Of a stretch of 64,000 nt of DNA, positions 35,833 through 46,075 are shown piece after piece. The notes under the pieces are model-generated. The model saw only the letters and a program-made list of their open reading frames with translations. It was not told where the DNA came from and did no database searches. Numbering within the stretch: position 1 is the first letter of the stretch; the number at the start of each line of letters is the position of its first letter. Position numbers and translations under genes: made by a program. This DNA comes from Paraprevotella xylaniphila YIT 11841 (lineage in GTDB: Bacteria > Bacteroidota > Bacteroidia > Bacteroidales > Bacteroidaceae). The stretch covers positions 1 to 64,000 of the forward strand of contig NZ_GL883805.1 of assembly GCF_000205165.1 (NCBI RefSeq), given 5' to 3'.

Positions 35833-37494
35833 ATGGAATGGATTGACAGTTTGTTTTTCGAGCATAGCGCCATACAGGCCATTGTGGTGTTGTCATTGGT
35901 TACGGCCGCCGGGTTGTGGTTGGGCAAGATGCACGTGTGGGGAATATCCTTGGGAGTCACTTTTGTATTCTTCGTTGGCATTCTGGCCGGGCACCTCGGC
36001 ATTTCACTGGATGCCGACATGCTCAACTATGCCGAAAGTTTCGGGCTCGTGCTTTTCGTCTATGCCTTAGGATTGCAGGTAGGTCCCGGTTTCTTCAGTT
36101 CCTTGTTGCACGGAGGAATCAAACTGAACCTATTGAGCCTCGGAGTAATCTTCATCGGAACGGCCATGACCGTACTTCTAAGCTATGGCCTGTCTATTCC
36201 CTTGCCGGACATGGTGGGCGTCCTGTGCGGAGCCACCACGAATACACCGGCACTCGGGGCGGCCCAACAGACCTTGAAGCAGATGGGAGAGCCATCCAGC
36301 AGCGCAGCCTTAGGGGCGGCCGTGGCTTATCCGCTCGGTGTCGTGGGAGTCATCCTTGCCATTCTGGTCATCCGGAAAATACTTGCCCGTCCGGCGGACA
36401 TGGAAGAAAAAGAGACGGAAGACCACAACCATCCGTACATTGCCGCGTTCCAGTTGCATAATCCGGGCATTTACCATAAGACCATCAAGGATTTGGCCCT
36501 ACACAGCCATACGAAATTCGTCATCTCCCGCCTGTGGAGAGACGGAAAAGTAACTATCCCGACCGGCAGCACGGAGCTTTTGGAGAACGACCGTATTCTG
36601 GTCGTAACGACGGAAAAAGACATGCCGACCCTAACCCTGTTGTTCGGCGAACAGGAAAACCGGGATTGGAATCAGGAAGATATAGACTGGAACAGCATAG
36701 ACCGTAACTTAGTGTCGGAACACATCGTAGTGACCCAAGCTGAAATCAACGGCAAGCGTTTGGGTTCATTGCACCTGCGCAACACTTACGACATCAACAT
36801 CAGCCGCGTGTTGCGTAGCGGCGTACAAATTCTGGCCACTCCCGACCTCATCCTGCAATTAGGCGACCGGCTGACGGTGGTGGGCGAAAAAACGGCCATC
36901 AAGCGCGTGGCCGGCATATTGGGCAACTCCGTCACCACACTGCGCGAACCCAATCTGGCCGCCATTTTCATCGGCATCGTGCTGGGATTGATGTTGGGTT
37001 CCGTGCCGCTCAGCATGCCGGGCATCAGCAGTCCGGTAAAGATGGGGTTGGCAGGCGGCCCTATTATCGTGGGAATATTGGTAGGCTGTTTCGGCCCGCG
37101 CCTGCACATGCGCATTTATACGACCCGCAGTGCCAACCTGATGTTGCGCGGCATAGGGCTGTCCCTCTATCTGGCCGGTATTGGCATTGATGCGGGTGCC
37201 CATTTCTTCGAGACCGTCGTCCGTCCGGAAGGAGCGATATGGATTGGTTCCGGATTTCTTATCACCGTGGTACCGGTGCTGCTGATGGCAGTGGTAGCCA
37301 TGCGGATGTGCGGGATGAATTTCGGTTCCACTTGCGGCATGTTGTGCGGCAGCATGGCCAACCCCATGGCTTTGAATTACGTGAACGACAGTTTTCCCGG
37401 CAACGACGCTTCCGTCAGTTACGCCACGGTTTATCCGTTGGGTATGTTCATGCGTGTGGTAATCAGTCAGGTGGTACTGATGTTGTTCTTATAA
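35833..37494 (+). CDS. AspT/YidE/YbjL-type antiporter with RCK_C domains
   Basis: A 553-residue inner-membrane protein. N-terminal (1-185) and C-terminal (375-553) membrane halves carry the YidE/YbjL duplication motif (VVGVLCGATTNTPALGAAQ, mirrored by FGSTCGMLCGSMANPMALNY). Between them are two RCK_C/TrkA_C ligand-binding domains (about 190-275 and 285-370). The family includes the aspartate:alanine antiporter AspT; bacterial YidE-type members have unknown substrates. It follows the trp operon terminator and has no obvious partner gene. Confidence 0.88.
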   Translation: MEWIDSLFFEHSAIQAIVVLSLVTAAGLWLGKMHVWGISLGVTFVFFVGILAGHLGISLDADMLNYAESFGLVLFVYALGLQVGPGFFSSLLHGGIKLNLLSLGVIFIGTAMTVLLSYGLSIPLPDMVGVLCGATTNTPALGAAQQTLKQMGEPSSSAALGAAVAYPLGVVGVILAILVIRKILARPADMEEKETEDHNHPYIAAFQLHNPGIYHKTIKDLALHSHTKFVISRLWRDGKVTIPTGSTELLENDRILVVTTEKDMPTLTLLFGEQENRDWNQEDIDWNSIDRNLVSEHIVVTQAEINGKRLGSLHLRNTYDINISRVLRSGVQILATPDLILQLGDRLTVVGEKTAIKRVAGILGNSVTTLREPNLAAIFIGIVLGLMLGSVPLSMPGISSPVKMGLAGGPIIVGILVGCFGPRLHMRIYTTRSANLMLRGIGLSLYLAGIGIDAGAHFFETVVRPEGAIWIGSGFLITVVPVLLMAVVAMRMCGMNFGSTCGMLCGSMANPMALNYVNDSFPGNDASVSYATVYPLGMFMRVVISQVVLMLFL

Positions 37495-37518
37495 AAAAAC
37501 GGCTTACAAGCCGTTTTT
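37494..37518. terminator. Bidirectional terminator overlapping the toxin 3' end
   Basis: AAAAACGGCTT (37495-37505) pairs with AAGCCGTTTTT (37508-37518). The toxin stop codon (complement at 37504-37506) is inside the hairpin. It also terminates the transporter gene. Confidence 0.8.
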
Positions 37519-37842
37519 GCGAAGCAGTGCCTCGATTTCATGGGCCGGTACTGATTCGCGTTCCGCCTTGTCGTAAATATAAAGCAAGTTGATTTCCGTT
37601 TCTTCGACGGCCACTACCACCGTGAAAGTGATGACCCTTGCCCCACCGCTCTTCCCCTTTCCTTTAGAAGCGATACGCATACGGATTTTACGCAAACCTC
37701 CTCCCAAGTCGGTACCGGTGGTAGGATTTCGTTCCAACTCATCAAGCAAAGCAGCATAATCTTTCTTAAACGAAGCATAATGTTTCGCCAACCATTTGGC
37801 TTCCCGCTCAAATGATGGCTTTACTATAATCTTATAATTCAT
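37504..37842 (-). CDS. RelE/ParE-superfamily toxin
   Basis: A 112-residue basic protein of the type II RelE/ParE toxin fold: N-terminal strand KIIVKPSFEREAKWL, the LLDELERNPTTGTDLGGGLRKIRM hairpin region and the RVITFTVVV strand pair followed by YIYDKAERESV. RelE members cleave mRNA on the ribosome; ParE members poison gyrase; the sequence alone does not settle which. The antitoxin gene overlaps its start by 11 nt and precedes it, standard TA order. Codon use resembles neighbours. Confidence 0.82.
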   Translation of the reverse strand: MNYKIIVKPSFEREAKWLAKHYASFKKDYAALLDELERNPTTGTDLGGGLRKIRMRIASKGKGKSGGARVITFTVVVAVEETEINLLYIYDKAERESVPAHEIEALLRKNGL

Positions 37843-38080
37843 TGAGAAAATCTCTTGCCAATTTCGGAGCCAACTTACCTTCTCGAGTCAATTTCACTTC
37901 TTTCAGTCCCGCATCAATCCCTTTCAGGATTTCCTCTTTGCCGATATACTCTGTTTCTTCCGTCTCTTTCTGTTTGGCGAGGCGCGTAACGGCTTTCACG
38001 GCCTTCCGCATCAACGATTCGTCCTCCGCTATAATACTGAGTTGGCGGAAAAGTTCCGCATTCAATTCCATTGTAGTCAT
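37832..38080 (-). CDS. Cognate antitoxin of the RelE/ParE toxin
   Basis: An 82-residue, charged, largely helical protein directly upstream of, and overlapping, the toxin gene. The N-terminal MELNAELFRQLSIIAEDESLMRKAVKAV and a C-terminal acidic/amphipathic tail ending LARDFLNEL fit antitoxins of this Bacteroidetes group, in which DNA-binding may be absent or unconventional. A strong ribosome site (AAGGAGG) lies 8 nt upstream of the ATG at 38080, stronger than for most genes in this window. Confidence 0.75.
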   Translation of the reverse strand: MTTMELNAELFRQLSIIAEDESLMRKAVKAVTRLAKQKETEETEYIGKEEILKGIDAGLKEVKLTREGKLAPKLARDFLNEL

Positions 38081-38108
38081 AAACTGTCCCTCCTTGTTTT
38101 GTATATTG

Positions 38109-38116
38109 CAAACTTA
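38109..38116 (-). promoter_or_regulatory. -7 box of the toxin-antitoxin pair
   Basis: TAAGTTTG on the minus strand, 28 nt before the antitoxin ATG. Confidence 0.6.
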
Positions 38117-38180
38117 CAAAAAAAGCCTGATTCTTATGTCTTTCGGACAAAAAAATCATTTTGTCTTTATAAATAAAAAA

Positions 38181-38232
38181 CATCCTTCCTTCAAAAAGCT
38201 GCAAAATCATACGGCTTTTTGAAAGAAGGATG
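38181..38232 (-). terminator. Terminator after the histidine kinase gene
   Basis: The arms CATCCTTCCTTC at 38181 onward and GAAAGAAGGATG ending at 38232 form a near-perfect 19-bp stem. On the minus strand it is followed by a T-run (complement of 38173-38180). Confidence 0.8.
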
Positions 38233-38252
38233 CGACTCCTATTATTCTTTCC

Positions 38253-39728
38253 TCAGCAAGGCAAAACCATAGTAAAGACACTGCCCTTTCCCAATTCGCT
38301 GTCTACCGTAAGTGTTCCTCCGTGGGCTTCCACAAAGTCCCGGGAAATGGACAAACCCAATCCGGTTCCCTGCACTTTCGTTCCCGGCACACGGAAATAA
38401 TGCTCGAAAATACTTTCGTGGTAACGCGGGTCTATGCCCTTTCCGAAATCTTGTACAAACATGGCAATATGGTTGTCGTCCTGTTGGCGTGCCCCGATGA
38501 CCACGCGACCGGCCTCGGACGAATAACGGACGGCATTGCTCAACAGGTTGGTCAACACCCAAGCTATTTTCTCGCTGTCGACAAAGAGCTTCCCGATTTT
38601 CTCCGGATAGTCCACCTCCACTTGTATTCCGAATTTCTCAGCCTGCACGCGATTGGCCTTGATAGCATAGTCAATCAATTCGATAGGCTTGGTAATCTTC
38701 GGTTTCAGTTGCAGTTTTCCACTCTCCACCTGCGTCATGTTGAGCAACTCGCCCGTGATGCTGAGCAACCGTTCACTATTCTCTTTAATGCTTCTCGAAA
38801 GTTCCTCCTGTTCGGGGTTCAGTCCTCCCACACGCTTGTCTTCCAGAAGTTGCAGGCTCATCATAATGGCTGAAATCGGGGTTTTCAGCTCATGCGATAC
38901 GGTGGATATGAAAGTCGTCTTGGCCGTGTCCAGCTCTTGAAATTCCGTCACGTTTTTCAACATGATTACATCTCCCCTCTTCTCCATCGTCACTCCGTCG
39001 TTGCCGCGCATCGTAATCTCCATATATTTCACCTGGAAATAGCTCTCCTTGTTGTCGGCGTAAATCTTCAACGACTCGCGTTTGGACTTCGGTGCCTCCT
39101 GTTCCTTCTTCTTATCTTCCCACATTCCGCAAATCAGACGACGCAACAGGTCGTTGCGCATGGCTATTTCCTGAGCCGACTTCCGGATGACGTCCTCACG
39201 TTTCAAATTCAGTATGTTCAACGCTTCATTGTTGATAAAGAGTATGATTTGCTCATTGTCCAGACCGACGATGGGTTCATTGATGGAATTGATGATGGTT
39301 TCCAGATAACGTTTGGAAGCCATGAGGTCCGAAATCGTACTGTTGTGATAATCTTTCAGCCGTTTGGCCATCCTATTGAAATTCTTCGACACCTCTTCCA
39401 GTTCCTTGTCGCCTCTCAGGTCCAACTTGGCATCATAATTATGATTGGCTATCTCAAGGATACCTTTCACTAAACTTTTAAAGGGAGAATTGATGGAGTT
39501 GGGAATTTTAAACAGAATCCACAAACCGATGCAAATGCAAATGCCACCGATAATCATAATCCATGTCAATGCACGGTTCATTCCCGGCTCGGCTGCTGGG
39601 CTGTCCGGTTCGGTTGCTGTCAGTATTTGCAGATTCGTCACCGACAAAGACACCAACAAAACAATCATGGCCACCAAGACACCGATCGACACGGTGAGTT
39701 TGGTCTTAATGTTCATATCGAATTTCAT
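38253..39728 (-). CDS. Membrane histidine kinase, KdpD C-terminal-like partner
   Basis: A 491-residue sensor kinase. Two transmembrane helices (about 9-32 and 52-72) flank a short periplasmic loop. A HAMP domain (KSLVKGILEIANHNYDA) and a PAS domain follow (about 125-240), then HisKA with the phospho-acceptor in STVSHELKTP (His279) and a full HATPase domain ending GTGLGLSIS. In Bacteroides the KdpD sensor is split into a cytoplasmic KdpD-N protein and a separate HAMP-PAS kinase, as here, 18 nt apart. Likely signal is K+ or turgor. No OmpR-type KdpE follows. Confidence 0.88.
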   Translation of the reverse strand: MKFDMNIKTKLTVSIGVLVAMIVLLVSLSVTNLQILTATEPDSPAAEPGMNRALTWIMIIGGICICIGLWILFKIPNSINSPFKSLVKGILEIANHNYDAKLDLRGDKELEEVSKNFNRMAKRLKDYHNSTISDLMASKRYLETIINSINEPIVGLDNEQIILFINNEALNILNLKREDVIRKSAQEIAMRNDLLRRLICGMWEDKKKEQEAPKSKRESLKIYADNKESYFQVKYMEITMRGNDGVTMEKRGDVIMLKNVTEFQELDTAKTTFISTVSHELKTPISAIMMSLQLLEDKRVGGLNPEQEELSRSIKENSERLLSITGELLNMTQVESGKLQLKPKITKPIELIDYAIKANRVQAEKFGIQVEVDYPEKIGKLFVDSEKIAWVLTNLLSNAVRYSSEAGRVVIGARQQDDNHIAMFVQDFGKGIDPRYHESIFEHYFRVPGTKVQGTGLGLSISRDFVEAHGGTLTVDSELGKGSVFTMVLPC

Positions 39729-39746
39729 ATCTTTAAATGAGATTTA

Positions 39747-40880
39747 TTATGCTACAATAATTAAGTCAATCCGCATCTCGGACAACTGTTGCAAGAAACG
39801 CTTGTACCGTCCGATTTTAAAAAACATTTCCGGCATCTCAAACGCAGGACGCCCCATACATACGGTCGTCACCTGATTCTCTTTGCAAAACTGCACGATA
39901 GCGTCGGTCACATTCGGTGAGGACATCTGTTCTACCTTTCCGCCCAACTCGGTCACCAACTGGAAATAATTCAGCAAATAACGTTGGGAAGAAAGCTTGA
40001 TACGGTCCGGGCTTTCCTTGGGAGTCTGCACGTGCAAAGCGATAAAGGAAGTGCTGTAACGCGTGGACAGCCGGTATGCTTTCCGTATGATATGCCTCGG
40101 CGTATGCTCATTGCTGCTCACGCAAGCTAAGATTTTCTCACGCCGCGTCTGGGCCGGTGCCAAAGGTGTCACCTCGCTTTCGACCTTGCGTTCCACCCTG
40201 AAAGCCACTTCTTTCAAAGCCAACTCACGCAACTGAAGGATATTCTCTGTCTTAAAGAAATTATTGAGGGCGGTCTGTATTTTCTCCTTTTTATAAATAT
40301 TCCCGGCTTTCAGGCGCGTTATCAAGTCTTCGGCCGTCAGGTCGATGTTCACCACCTCATCGGCCTCCTGCAATACTTTGTCGGGCACCCTCTCCGCCAC
40401 ATTGATTCCCGTAATGCTCTTCACGTCCTCGCTCAAACTTTCGATATGCTGGATGTTCAGAGCCGAAACCACATTGATGCCGGCATCCAACAGTTCCATC
40501 ACGTCTTCCCAACGCTTCGTGTTACGGGAACCCTCCACATTCGTATGCGCCAACTCATCAACGATGACCAATTCGGGATGGGCTTGCAGGATGGTCTCCA
40601 AATCCATCTCCTCGATTTCCTTTCCTTTATAAAAGACTTTCTTGCGGGGAATCACGGGCAAACCTTCGAGCATGGCCACCGTTCCGGGACGACCATGGGT
40701 CTCCACGTAACCGATTTGCACATCTATTCCGTTCTTCAACAAGTCATGCGCCTCCGACAACATCCTGTAAGTCTTGCCCACACCGGCTATCATTCCGATG
40801 TAAATCTTGAACTTACCCCGCCGGGAACGACGAATCAATTCCAGAAAGCGCTGTGCGTTACCGTTTTCGTTTTCTTCCAT
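39747..40880 (-). CDS. kdpD: KdpD N-terminal sensor protein (KdpD-N plus Usp domain)
   Basis: A 377-residue cytoplasmic protein: KdpD-N domain with the nucleotide loop GMIAGVGKTYRML (about 28-40), RPGTVAMLEGL and HTNVEGSRNTKRW, then a universal stress protein domain (about 245-377, with ILACVSSNEHTPRHIIRKAY). In E. coli these two parts precede the membrane kinase core within one KdpD; here the kinase core is the next gene. The pair lies downstream of otsAB and GH15 in one operon, so the K+ sensor is transcribed with trehalose genes. Confidence 0.9.
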   Translation of the reverse strand: MEENENGNAQRFLELIRRSRRGKFKIYIGMIAGVGKTYRMLSEAHDLLKNGIDVQIGYVETHGRPGTVAMLEGLPVIPRKKVFYKGKEIEEMDLETILQAHPELVIVDELAHTNVEGSRNTKRWEDVMELLDAGINVVSALNIQHIESLSEDVKSITGINVAERVPDKVLQEADEVVNIDLTAEDLITRLKAGNIYKKEKIQTALNNFFKTENILQLRELALKEVAFRVERKVESEVTPLAPAQTRREKILACVSSNEHTPRHIIRKAYRLSTRYSTSFIALHVQTPKESPDRIKLSSQRYLLNYFQLVTELGGKVEQMSSPNVTDAIVQFCKENQVTTVCMGRPAFEMPEMFFKIGRYKRFLQQLSEMRIDLIIVA

Positions 40881-40889
40881 ATACTTTTA

Positions 40890-42674
40890 TTATTTAAGCT
40901 TCAACTGTTTACTCTCTCGTGAAAGTAAAATGGCCGTATTCACCAAAGCCAAATGGGAATATGCCTGCGGGAAGTTTCCTAACAGTTCTTTCGTGTCAAA
41001 GTTAATATCTTCACTGAACAATCCCAAATGATTACCATAGGTTAACACTTCTTCGAACAAACACCGGGCTTCCTCACGCTGCCCGATGACATACAAAGCC
41101 CGAATCAACCAGAAAGTGCAAATCGTAAAGGCAGAAGACGGCAAACCGAAATCGTCTTTACTGTTATAACGATACATTAATCCCTTGTGCATCAATGCTT
41201 CTTTCACGGCCCGTACCGTCTTATGGTAACGTACATCGTCCGCACTGATGAAACCGTATGGTTCCATCAACAACAAGGAAGAATCCAATGCCTGGTTTTC
41301 ATAACATTGGGAGAAGCTTTGCAGTTCCTCTTTCCACCCGTATGTGAAGACTTCCTCCTTGACCAACGCAGCTTCGGCATCCCACTGCTCTCCATAACCA
41401 TGTTTGTTCAGCAACACGGCAATCTTGGCTGCACGGTCCAATGCCACCCAACACATGACTTTGGAAGACACGAACTGCTGCGCTTCGCCCCGGATTTCCC
41501 AAATACCTTTATCCGGCTTGCGCCAATTCTCACAAACCGTCAAGGCGATACACTTCACCATCTCCCACATGTCTTCCACTTCATCCAAGGTCCCGGGCAT
41601 CAGACAATAGTACTGGTAAATCAAGTCCATCAGATAACCGAAAGAGTCATTCTGCCGCTGATGATAAGCATCGTTGCCTATGCGCACTGGTTTCGAATCT
41701 TTGTAACCGGCCAAATGGTCGAGTGTCAGTTCCGTCAGTTCCCTTTCGCCACGAATGCCATACATGATTTGGTAGTTATGCGTCGTGATAAAAGTAGACT
41801 GGATGAACTTCATGAAACGACGGGCTGAATTGACATGGCCGATATTGAACAAGGTCTCGATGGCCATGGAAGCATCACGCAGCCAACAGAAACGGTAATC
41901 CCAATTTCTCACCTCCCCTACAGTCTCCGGCAGGCTGGTGGTCACGGCAGCCATCACCGCCCCATTGCGGTAGGTCATGAGCTTCAATACAAGCATGCTT
42001 CGTTCGATTACCTCGTTATACCTTGTGTAACGTTTGGCATGGTCTGTCCAATCCAGCCAATACACCAAAGTGCGGCAATATTCCAGTTTCTCCCGTTCTA
42101 TATCCACCGGAATGACCTTCTCATTGAAAGAAAACAGAAAAAACTCATCCTTTTCCAAGGTGATTTCATCATGGTTCACGACTTTCTTCAAGTCCAACGA
42201 CGAATATAAATATTGCCGATCCTTATTCTCCAACGACGAATAAGTTTCGACGTATTGAGAGGTCACGTTATAAATGGTCTTTCCCCTCGCATAGTTGGGA
42301 GCCGGACGATAATCCACCTTCATACGGGGACGGCCTTTCGCCCAACGGATGTACCTGTAAATCTCTGCCGGACGGTAGAAATCCTTTCCATCGGAGGTAG
42401 GATAGCAAGGCATGAAATCCACCACGTCGAAGGCTCCTTCTTCCGACTCAAAATGTGTAGACAGGATGTTGGTATGAGGCACGTACGATTGTGTAACCTT
42501 ATAATCCGAAGTCACCTTAAAACCAAAATGCCCCCCTTTTTGCCTGTCCAATATGGCCGCAAATACGGAAGGAGAATCAAATTCCGGAAAACACAGCCAT
42601 TCAATAGCCCCTTTTTCCGATATGAGGGCGGCGGTCGAGCAATTCCCGATTACGCCGTAGTTCAAATTTTGCAT
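40890..42674 (-). CDS. Glycoside hydrolase family 15 enzyme
   Basis: A 594-residue protein of the GH15 glucoamylase/trehalase group. The N-terminal GVIGNCSTAALISEKGAIEWLCFPEFDSPSVFA segment and the barrel with NWDYRFCWLRDASM (about 270), then GIWEIRG and WVALDRAAKIA are typical. Genes next to otsAB in this family have been shown in other bacteria to act as trehalase; glucoamylase is the alternative. It begins 7 nt after otsAB. Its expected role is to recycle trehalose. Confidence 0.88.
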   Translation of the reverse strand: MQNLNYGVIGNCSTAALISEKGAIEWLCFPEFDSPSVFAAILDRQKGGHFGFKVTSDYKVTQSYVPHTNILSTHFESEEGAFDVVDFMPCYPTSDGKDFYRPAEIYRYIRWAKGRPRMKVDYRPAPNYARGKTIYNVTSQYVETYSSLENKDRQYLYSSLDLKKVVNHDEITLEKDEFFLFSFNEKVIPVDIEREKLEYCRTLVYWLDWTDHAKRYTRYNEVIERSMLVLKLMTYRNGAVMAAVTTSLPETVGEVRNWDYRFCWLRDASMAIETLFNIGHVNSARRFMKFIQSTFITTHNYQIMYGIRGERELTELTLDHLAGYKDSKPVRIGNDAYHQRQNDSFGYLMDLIYQYYCLMPGTLDEVEDMWEMVKCIALTVCENWRKPDKGIWEIRGEAQQFVSSKVMCWVALDRAAKIAVLLNKHGYGEQWDAEAALVKEEVFTYGWKEELQSFSQCYENQALDSSLLLMEPYGFISADDVRYHKTVRAVKEALMHKGLMYRYNSKDDFGLPSSAFTICTFWLIRALYVIGQREEARCLFEEVLTYGNHLGLFSEDINFDTKELLGNFPQAYSHLALVNTAILLSRESKQLKLK

Positions 42675-42681
42675 GATATGT

Positions 42682-44946
42682 CTATTTTCGTTTAATCAGT
42701 TTTTTCATCCAATGTAAAACCACACCTAAATCCCGACGGCCTTGTTTCCCATTCGAGGAGATACGAAGAGGTGCCCCCGTGGCCAAAGCCTGCAACATCG
42801 GCAAAGCATCCGTTTGGGATTTCAGGTTATAACGGGCATCTTCCGACACCGTTCCGATTTTCACCGTAACGGCACTATCCGGCAAGGCACGAAACATGTC
42901 ATTGTCCGTCGTGTCATCTCCCATAGCCAATATGAAATCATAATGCGCCTTACGCAACAATCGTTTTACTTCGGAACCCTTCGTACAGTTAGACTGCTTG
43001 ATTTCTACCACCTTGTTCCCCTGCAAGATTTGCAGGCGATGTTGCAAACAAATGGATACCAATGCCCGAACCAACTGGCGTGCCCTCAGTTCACCCAACC
43101 AGGAATCTACCGCCCGGTAATGCCAAGCCAAAGCCGTCTCCTTTATTTCCAAACGCGATTTCGGGGTCTTATGCACAAACATGTTCAGAATAGACAGGAT
43201 ACTTTGGCTCCATTCCGGTTTGTAACTGGTCTGATGCCATTCTCCGTTCTCTTTATAATAGGCCCCGTGTTCCGCAGCAAAAGAAACCGGCAGAACGCCT
43301 AACCACTTCTCTAATGTCTGGTGGTCGCGACCGCTGTTGATAACCACATGATTGGCCGGATCGGAGGTCAAGTCCTTAAGTACTCGTATTACCTCAGGTG
43401 TCGGTACGGCATCTTCCGGACGCTTTTGGAACCCCACCAACGTCCCGTCATAATCCAACAAAATGAGACGGCTCCGAGCCTGAGTATACAAAGCCTTTAT
43501 CTGTTTCAACAAATTCGTGGAAAGTAACTTCCCCGACAAGTATTGGTTTTTGTCCACCACGTTTTTCCATTCTTCCAGAAAGTCAGCCGCCCATTTGTTG
43601 ACGGTCTGGACGGAAAGGATGGCCTGCATCTTACTGATACGTTTTGCCTGCTCCTCATAAGGCATCTGCAATGCCGTAAAAATAGCATCCGCTATCTGGT
43701 CCGTATCGTTAGGGTTTATCTGAATGGCATCGGCCAACTCCACGGCAGCACCCGCCATCTCGCTCAATACCAATACCCCCGGATTGTTGACTTTTGTAGC
43801 GACATATTCCTTAGCCACAAGGTTCATTCCGTCCCGCAACGGGGTTACCAAGGCCACGTCTGCCACGAAATACATGGCCGTAAGTTCTTCAAAAGAAAAA
43901 CCATGATAGAAATAACAGACTGGCGTCCAGTTCATGTCTGAATAACGCCCGTTAATCCGCCCTATGGTCTCGTCTATCTTTGTTTTCAGCCCAGCATAGC
44001 TTTCCACATGGTCACGCGAAGGCACAATGACCATGGCCAACGTCACCTTTCCTTGGTACTCCGGATGACGTTCAAGAAAAGCCTCAAACCCTTGCAAACG
44101 ATGCAGGATGCCTTTGCTATAATCCAAACGGTCTACGGACAGCAACAACTTGTGGTTGCGGAAAAGAATACGTTTTTTCTCTATCTCGCTCCACACTTTC
44201 GGCGTGGCAGACGAATGATTGTACAATTCATAGTTTATGCCCATCGGTAGTGCGTTTACACGCACGATGCGGCTGTCCGTCTGGGCTTCGTCCAAATCGA
44301 ACTTAATATGTAATACACGCTCTACAGCATTGATGAAATAGCGCATATAGTCGTGTGTATGAAAACCTATAAAATCCGCTCCCATCAGACCGTTCAACAA
44401 TTCCGCCCGTTCGGGCAATATACGGAATAATTCGTATGAGGGAAACGGAATGTGATGGAAATATCCGATGTGAAGATTGGGCATCCGCTTCCGTAACATG
44501 CCTGGAAGAAGCATAAGCTGATAATCCTGTATCCAAACCCAATCGCCGGAACCCACTTGCTTGCAAATCTCTTCGCAAAACAGAGCATTCACTCTCTGGT
44601 AAGACTCCCAATACTCTTTCCGTACCGTAGTATGGGAAAAGAAATAATGGCACAAAGGCCAAATGGTACTATTGCTGTATCCTTCGTAGTAATCATGATA
44701 CTGTTCTTCCGACAAAAATATCGGATGAAAATCCATCGTCTCCAGATGCTGTCGGATTTCTATCTGCTGACGGACATTATCGACACAAACTCCCGGCCAG
44801 CCGATCCAATGTTTCTCCATGGAAATCTGCAAGGAGTCGAGCCCCGTTGCCAAACCTCCTTCACTACGTACGAAAGTATAGCTGTCTTGCCGAGGCACAG
44901 CCTTTACGGGCAATCTGTTTGCAACGATATATAATTTCATCTTCAA
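42682..44946 (-). CDS. otsAB: Bifunctional trehalose-6-phosphate synthase/phosphatase
   Basis: The 754-residue product fuses a GT20 OtsA domain (about 1-480; DNRLP-type N-terminus, [19 protein letters not shown]) with a HAD phosphatase OtsB domain (about 500-740; DYDGTLVG near 503, [11 protein letters not shown]). It converts UDP-glucose and glucose 6-phosphate to trehalose. The fusion is known in Bacteroidetes and plants. It is the first gene of the operon otsAB-GH15-kdpD-kinase, which couples a compatible solute to the K+ response. Start [11 protein letters not shown]; the second Met is equally possible. Confidence 0.94.
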   Translation of the reverse strand: MKMKLYIVANRLPVKAVPRQDSYTFVRSEGGLATGLDSLQISMEKHWIGWPGVCVDNVRQQIEIRQHLETMDFHPIFLSEEQYHDYYEGYSNSTIWPLCHYFFSHTTVRKEYWESYQRVNALFCEEICKQVGSGDWVWIQDYQLMLLPGMLRKRMPNLHIGYFHHIPFPSYELFRILPERAELLNGLMGADFIGFHTHDYMRYFINAVERVLHIKFDLDEAQTDSRIVRVNALPMGINYELYNHSSATPKVWSEIEKKRILFRNHKLLLSVDRLDYSKGILHRLQGFEAFLERHPEYQGKVTLAMVIVPSRDHVESYAGLKTKIDETIGRINGRYSDMNWTPVCYFYHGFSFEELTAMYFVADVALVTPLRDGMNLVAKEYVATKVNNPGVLVLSEMAGAAVELADAIQINPNDTDQIADAIFTALQMPYEEQAKRISKMQAILSVQTVNKWAADFLEEWKNVVDKNQYLSGKLLSTNLLKQIKALYTQARSRLILLDYDGTLVGFQKRPEDAVPTPEVIRVLKDLTSDPANHVVINSGRDHQTLEKWLGVLPVSFAAEHGAYYKENGEWHQTSYKPEWSQSILSILNMFVHKTPKSRLEIKETALAWHYRAVDSWLGELRARQLVRALVSICLQHRLQILQGNKVVEIKQSNCTKGSEVKRLLRKAHYDFILAMGDDTTDNDMFRALPDSAVTVKIGTVSEDARYNLKSQTDALPMLQALATGAPLRISSNGKQGRRDLGVVLHWMKKLIKRK

Positions 44947-45054
44947 ATAAATTCCTAAATACGACTATTCACCATAAAACCTGGCAATAACGCGTCAGGT
45001 AATATCCAAACAAAGAAAAAGGTCAATGTCCATACTTGCCTTTATATATAAGAG

Positions 45055-45090
45055 AGAAAACTCAGGGCTCCGTGAGGAACCCTGAGAAAA
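45055..45090 (-). terminator. Terminator after the Kdp-linked outer-membrane protein
   Basis: CTCAGGG..TCC pairs with GGA..CCCTGAG at 45061-45086; on the minus strand it is followed by TTTTC. It separates the kdp operon from otsAB. Confidence 0.75.
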
Positions 45091-45102
45091 CTACGAATAG
45101 AA

Positions 45103-45852
45103 TCAGAAGCCCAAGCTAAAACCAGCCAAAAGGTAGGTTCTGTCATGGACCGGGGCAACAAGAGCCTGTACGAAGACAGGTATTGCAAATTTATCCGTTA
45201 CTTGGATATCTTTACTTGCTTTGATGGAAACATCCGTCACACCGGCTTTGTCGTTGTACATACCCTTCCAAGGAGTGAATCCTAAGGCCGGGGTTAATGT
45301 TATGTCGGCCGGTAATGAAACTGGATAAGAAAGGTTGACATAAGTAGAGAACTTATTGTTGTCCGTAGGATCTTCACCCAACACGAACTTATCTCCACCG
45401 GCAAACATCGTACTCCATGAAATGTTCAATGCAAATTTATCGAAAGCCTCACCGAAGTTATAAGCCAAGGTTCCTTCAAAATAATGGGCATCCTCATAGT
45501 AACCATAAGGCATGTCGGTTCCGCTCCACCAGTAATCCGATACGGTTACGGAAAAACCTTTGATGGCGTATGACAAGTTGATATCAAATTCTTTTGCACC
45601 GCCACCATTGTCATTCACGCCCCATTTAGAAAGCGTCTGGCTTCCCCATGCGTTAAGGCTCAAGCCTTTGTAGCTTAACGTCAAAGAGGGTTGGATAGAG
45701 AATCCTGAGTTTTGATCCAAACCACGCCAGATATAATCGCTTACGAAATCAGCCTTTCCGCTGACAACAAAATCACCTGCGTTTGCCATGCCGGGTACTA
45801 ACAGTGCTGCACCTAAAACCAATCCTACTTTTTTAAAACTTTTCATATTCAT
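45103..45852 (-). CDS. TorF-like outer-membrane beta-barrel protein
   Basis: A 249-residue barrel protein with signal peptide (MNMKSFKKVGLVLGAALLVPGMANA) and the start FVVSGKADFVSDYIWRGLDQNSGFS, typical of the TorF/Gcw_chp putative porin family; a terminal Phe ends the last strand (AGFSLGF). It regularly follows kdpC in Bacteroides, suggesting it admits K+ or solutes through the outer membrane, but this is inferred from position. A -7 box (TACCTTTG; complement 45968-45975) gives it a possible promoter of its own. Confidence 0.8.
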   Translation of the reverse strand: MNMKSFKKVGLVLGAALLVPGMANAGDFVVSGKADFVSDYIWRGLDQNSGFSIQPSLTLSYKGLSLNAWGSQTLSKWGVNDNGGGAKEFDINLSYAIKGFSVTVSDYWWSGTDMPYGYYEDAHYFEGTLAYNFGEAFDKFALNISWSTMFAGGDKFVLGEDPTDNNKFSTYVNLSYPVSLPADITLTPALGFTPWKGMYNDKAGVTDVSIKASKDIQVTDKFAIPVFVQALVAPVHDRTYLLAGFSLGF

Positions 45853-46075
45853 AAATTAATTAAAGTGTTGTGTTGTGTCGTTTTACTTTTCACTTGTTTT
45901 TTTAAAGAATGCCATCATCCATGAAGCACGGGAATATCTCCAAAACCTCCAGACTCTGTCGCCATGGCAAAGGTAGTACGAGAGAAGCAGTTTATTCCTT
46001 CCGCCGACAAAGCTACCCGAATGTATTTTTCCATATCCGAACTTCATCAATGACGGCATTTCTTGTCTACTGTTA

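Noticed and set aside
45915-46034. 39-codon frame on the minus strand between kdpC and the barrel gene
   Set aside because: No ribosome site, a -7 box in the middle of it and no membrane or domain feature; kept out of the feature list as likely chance.
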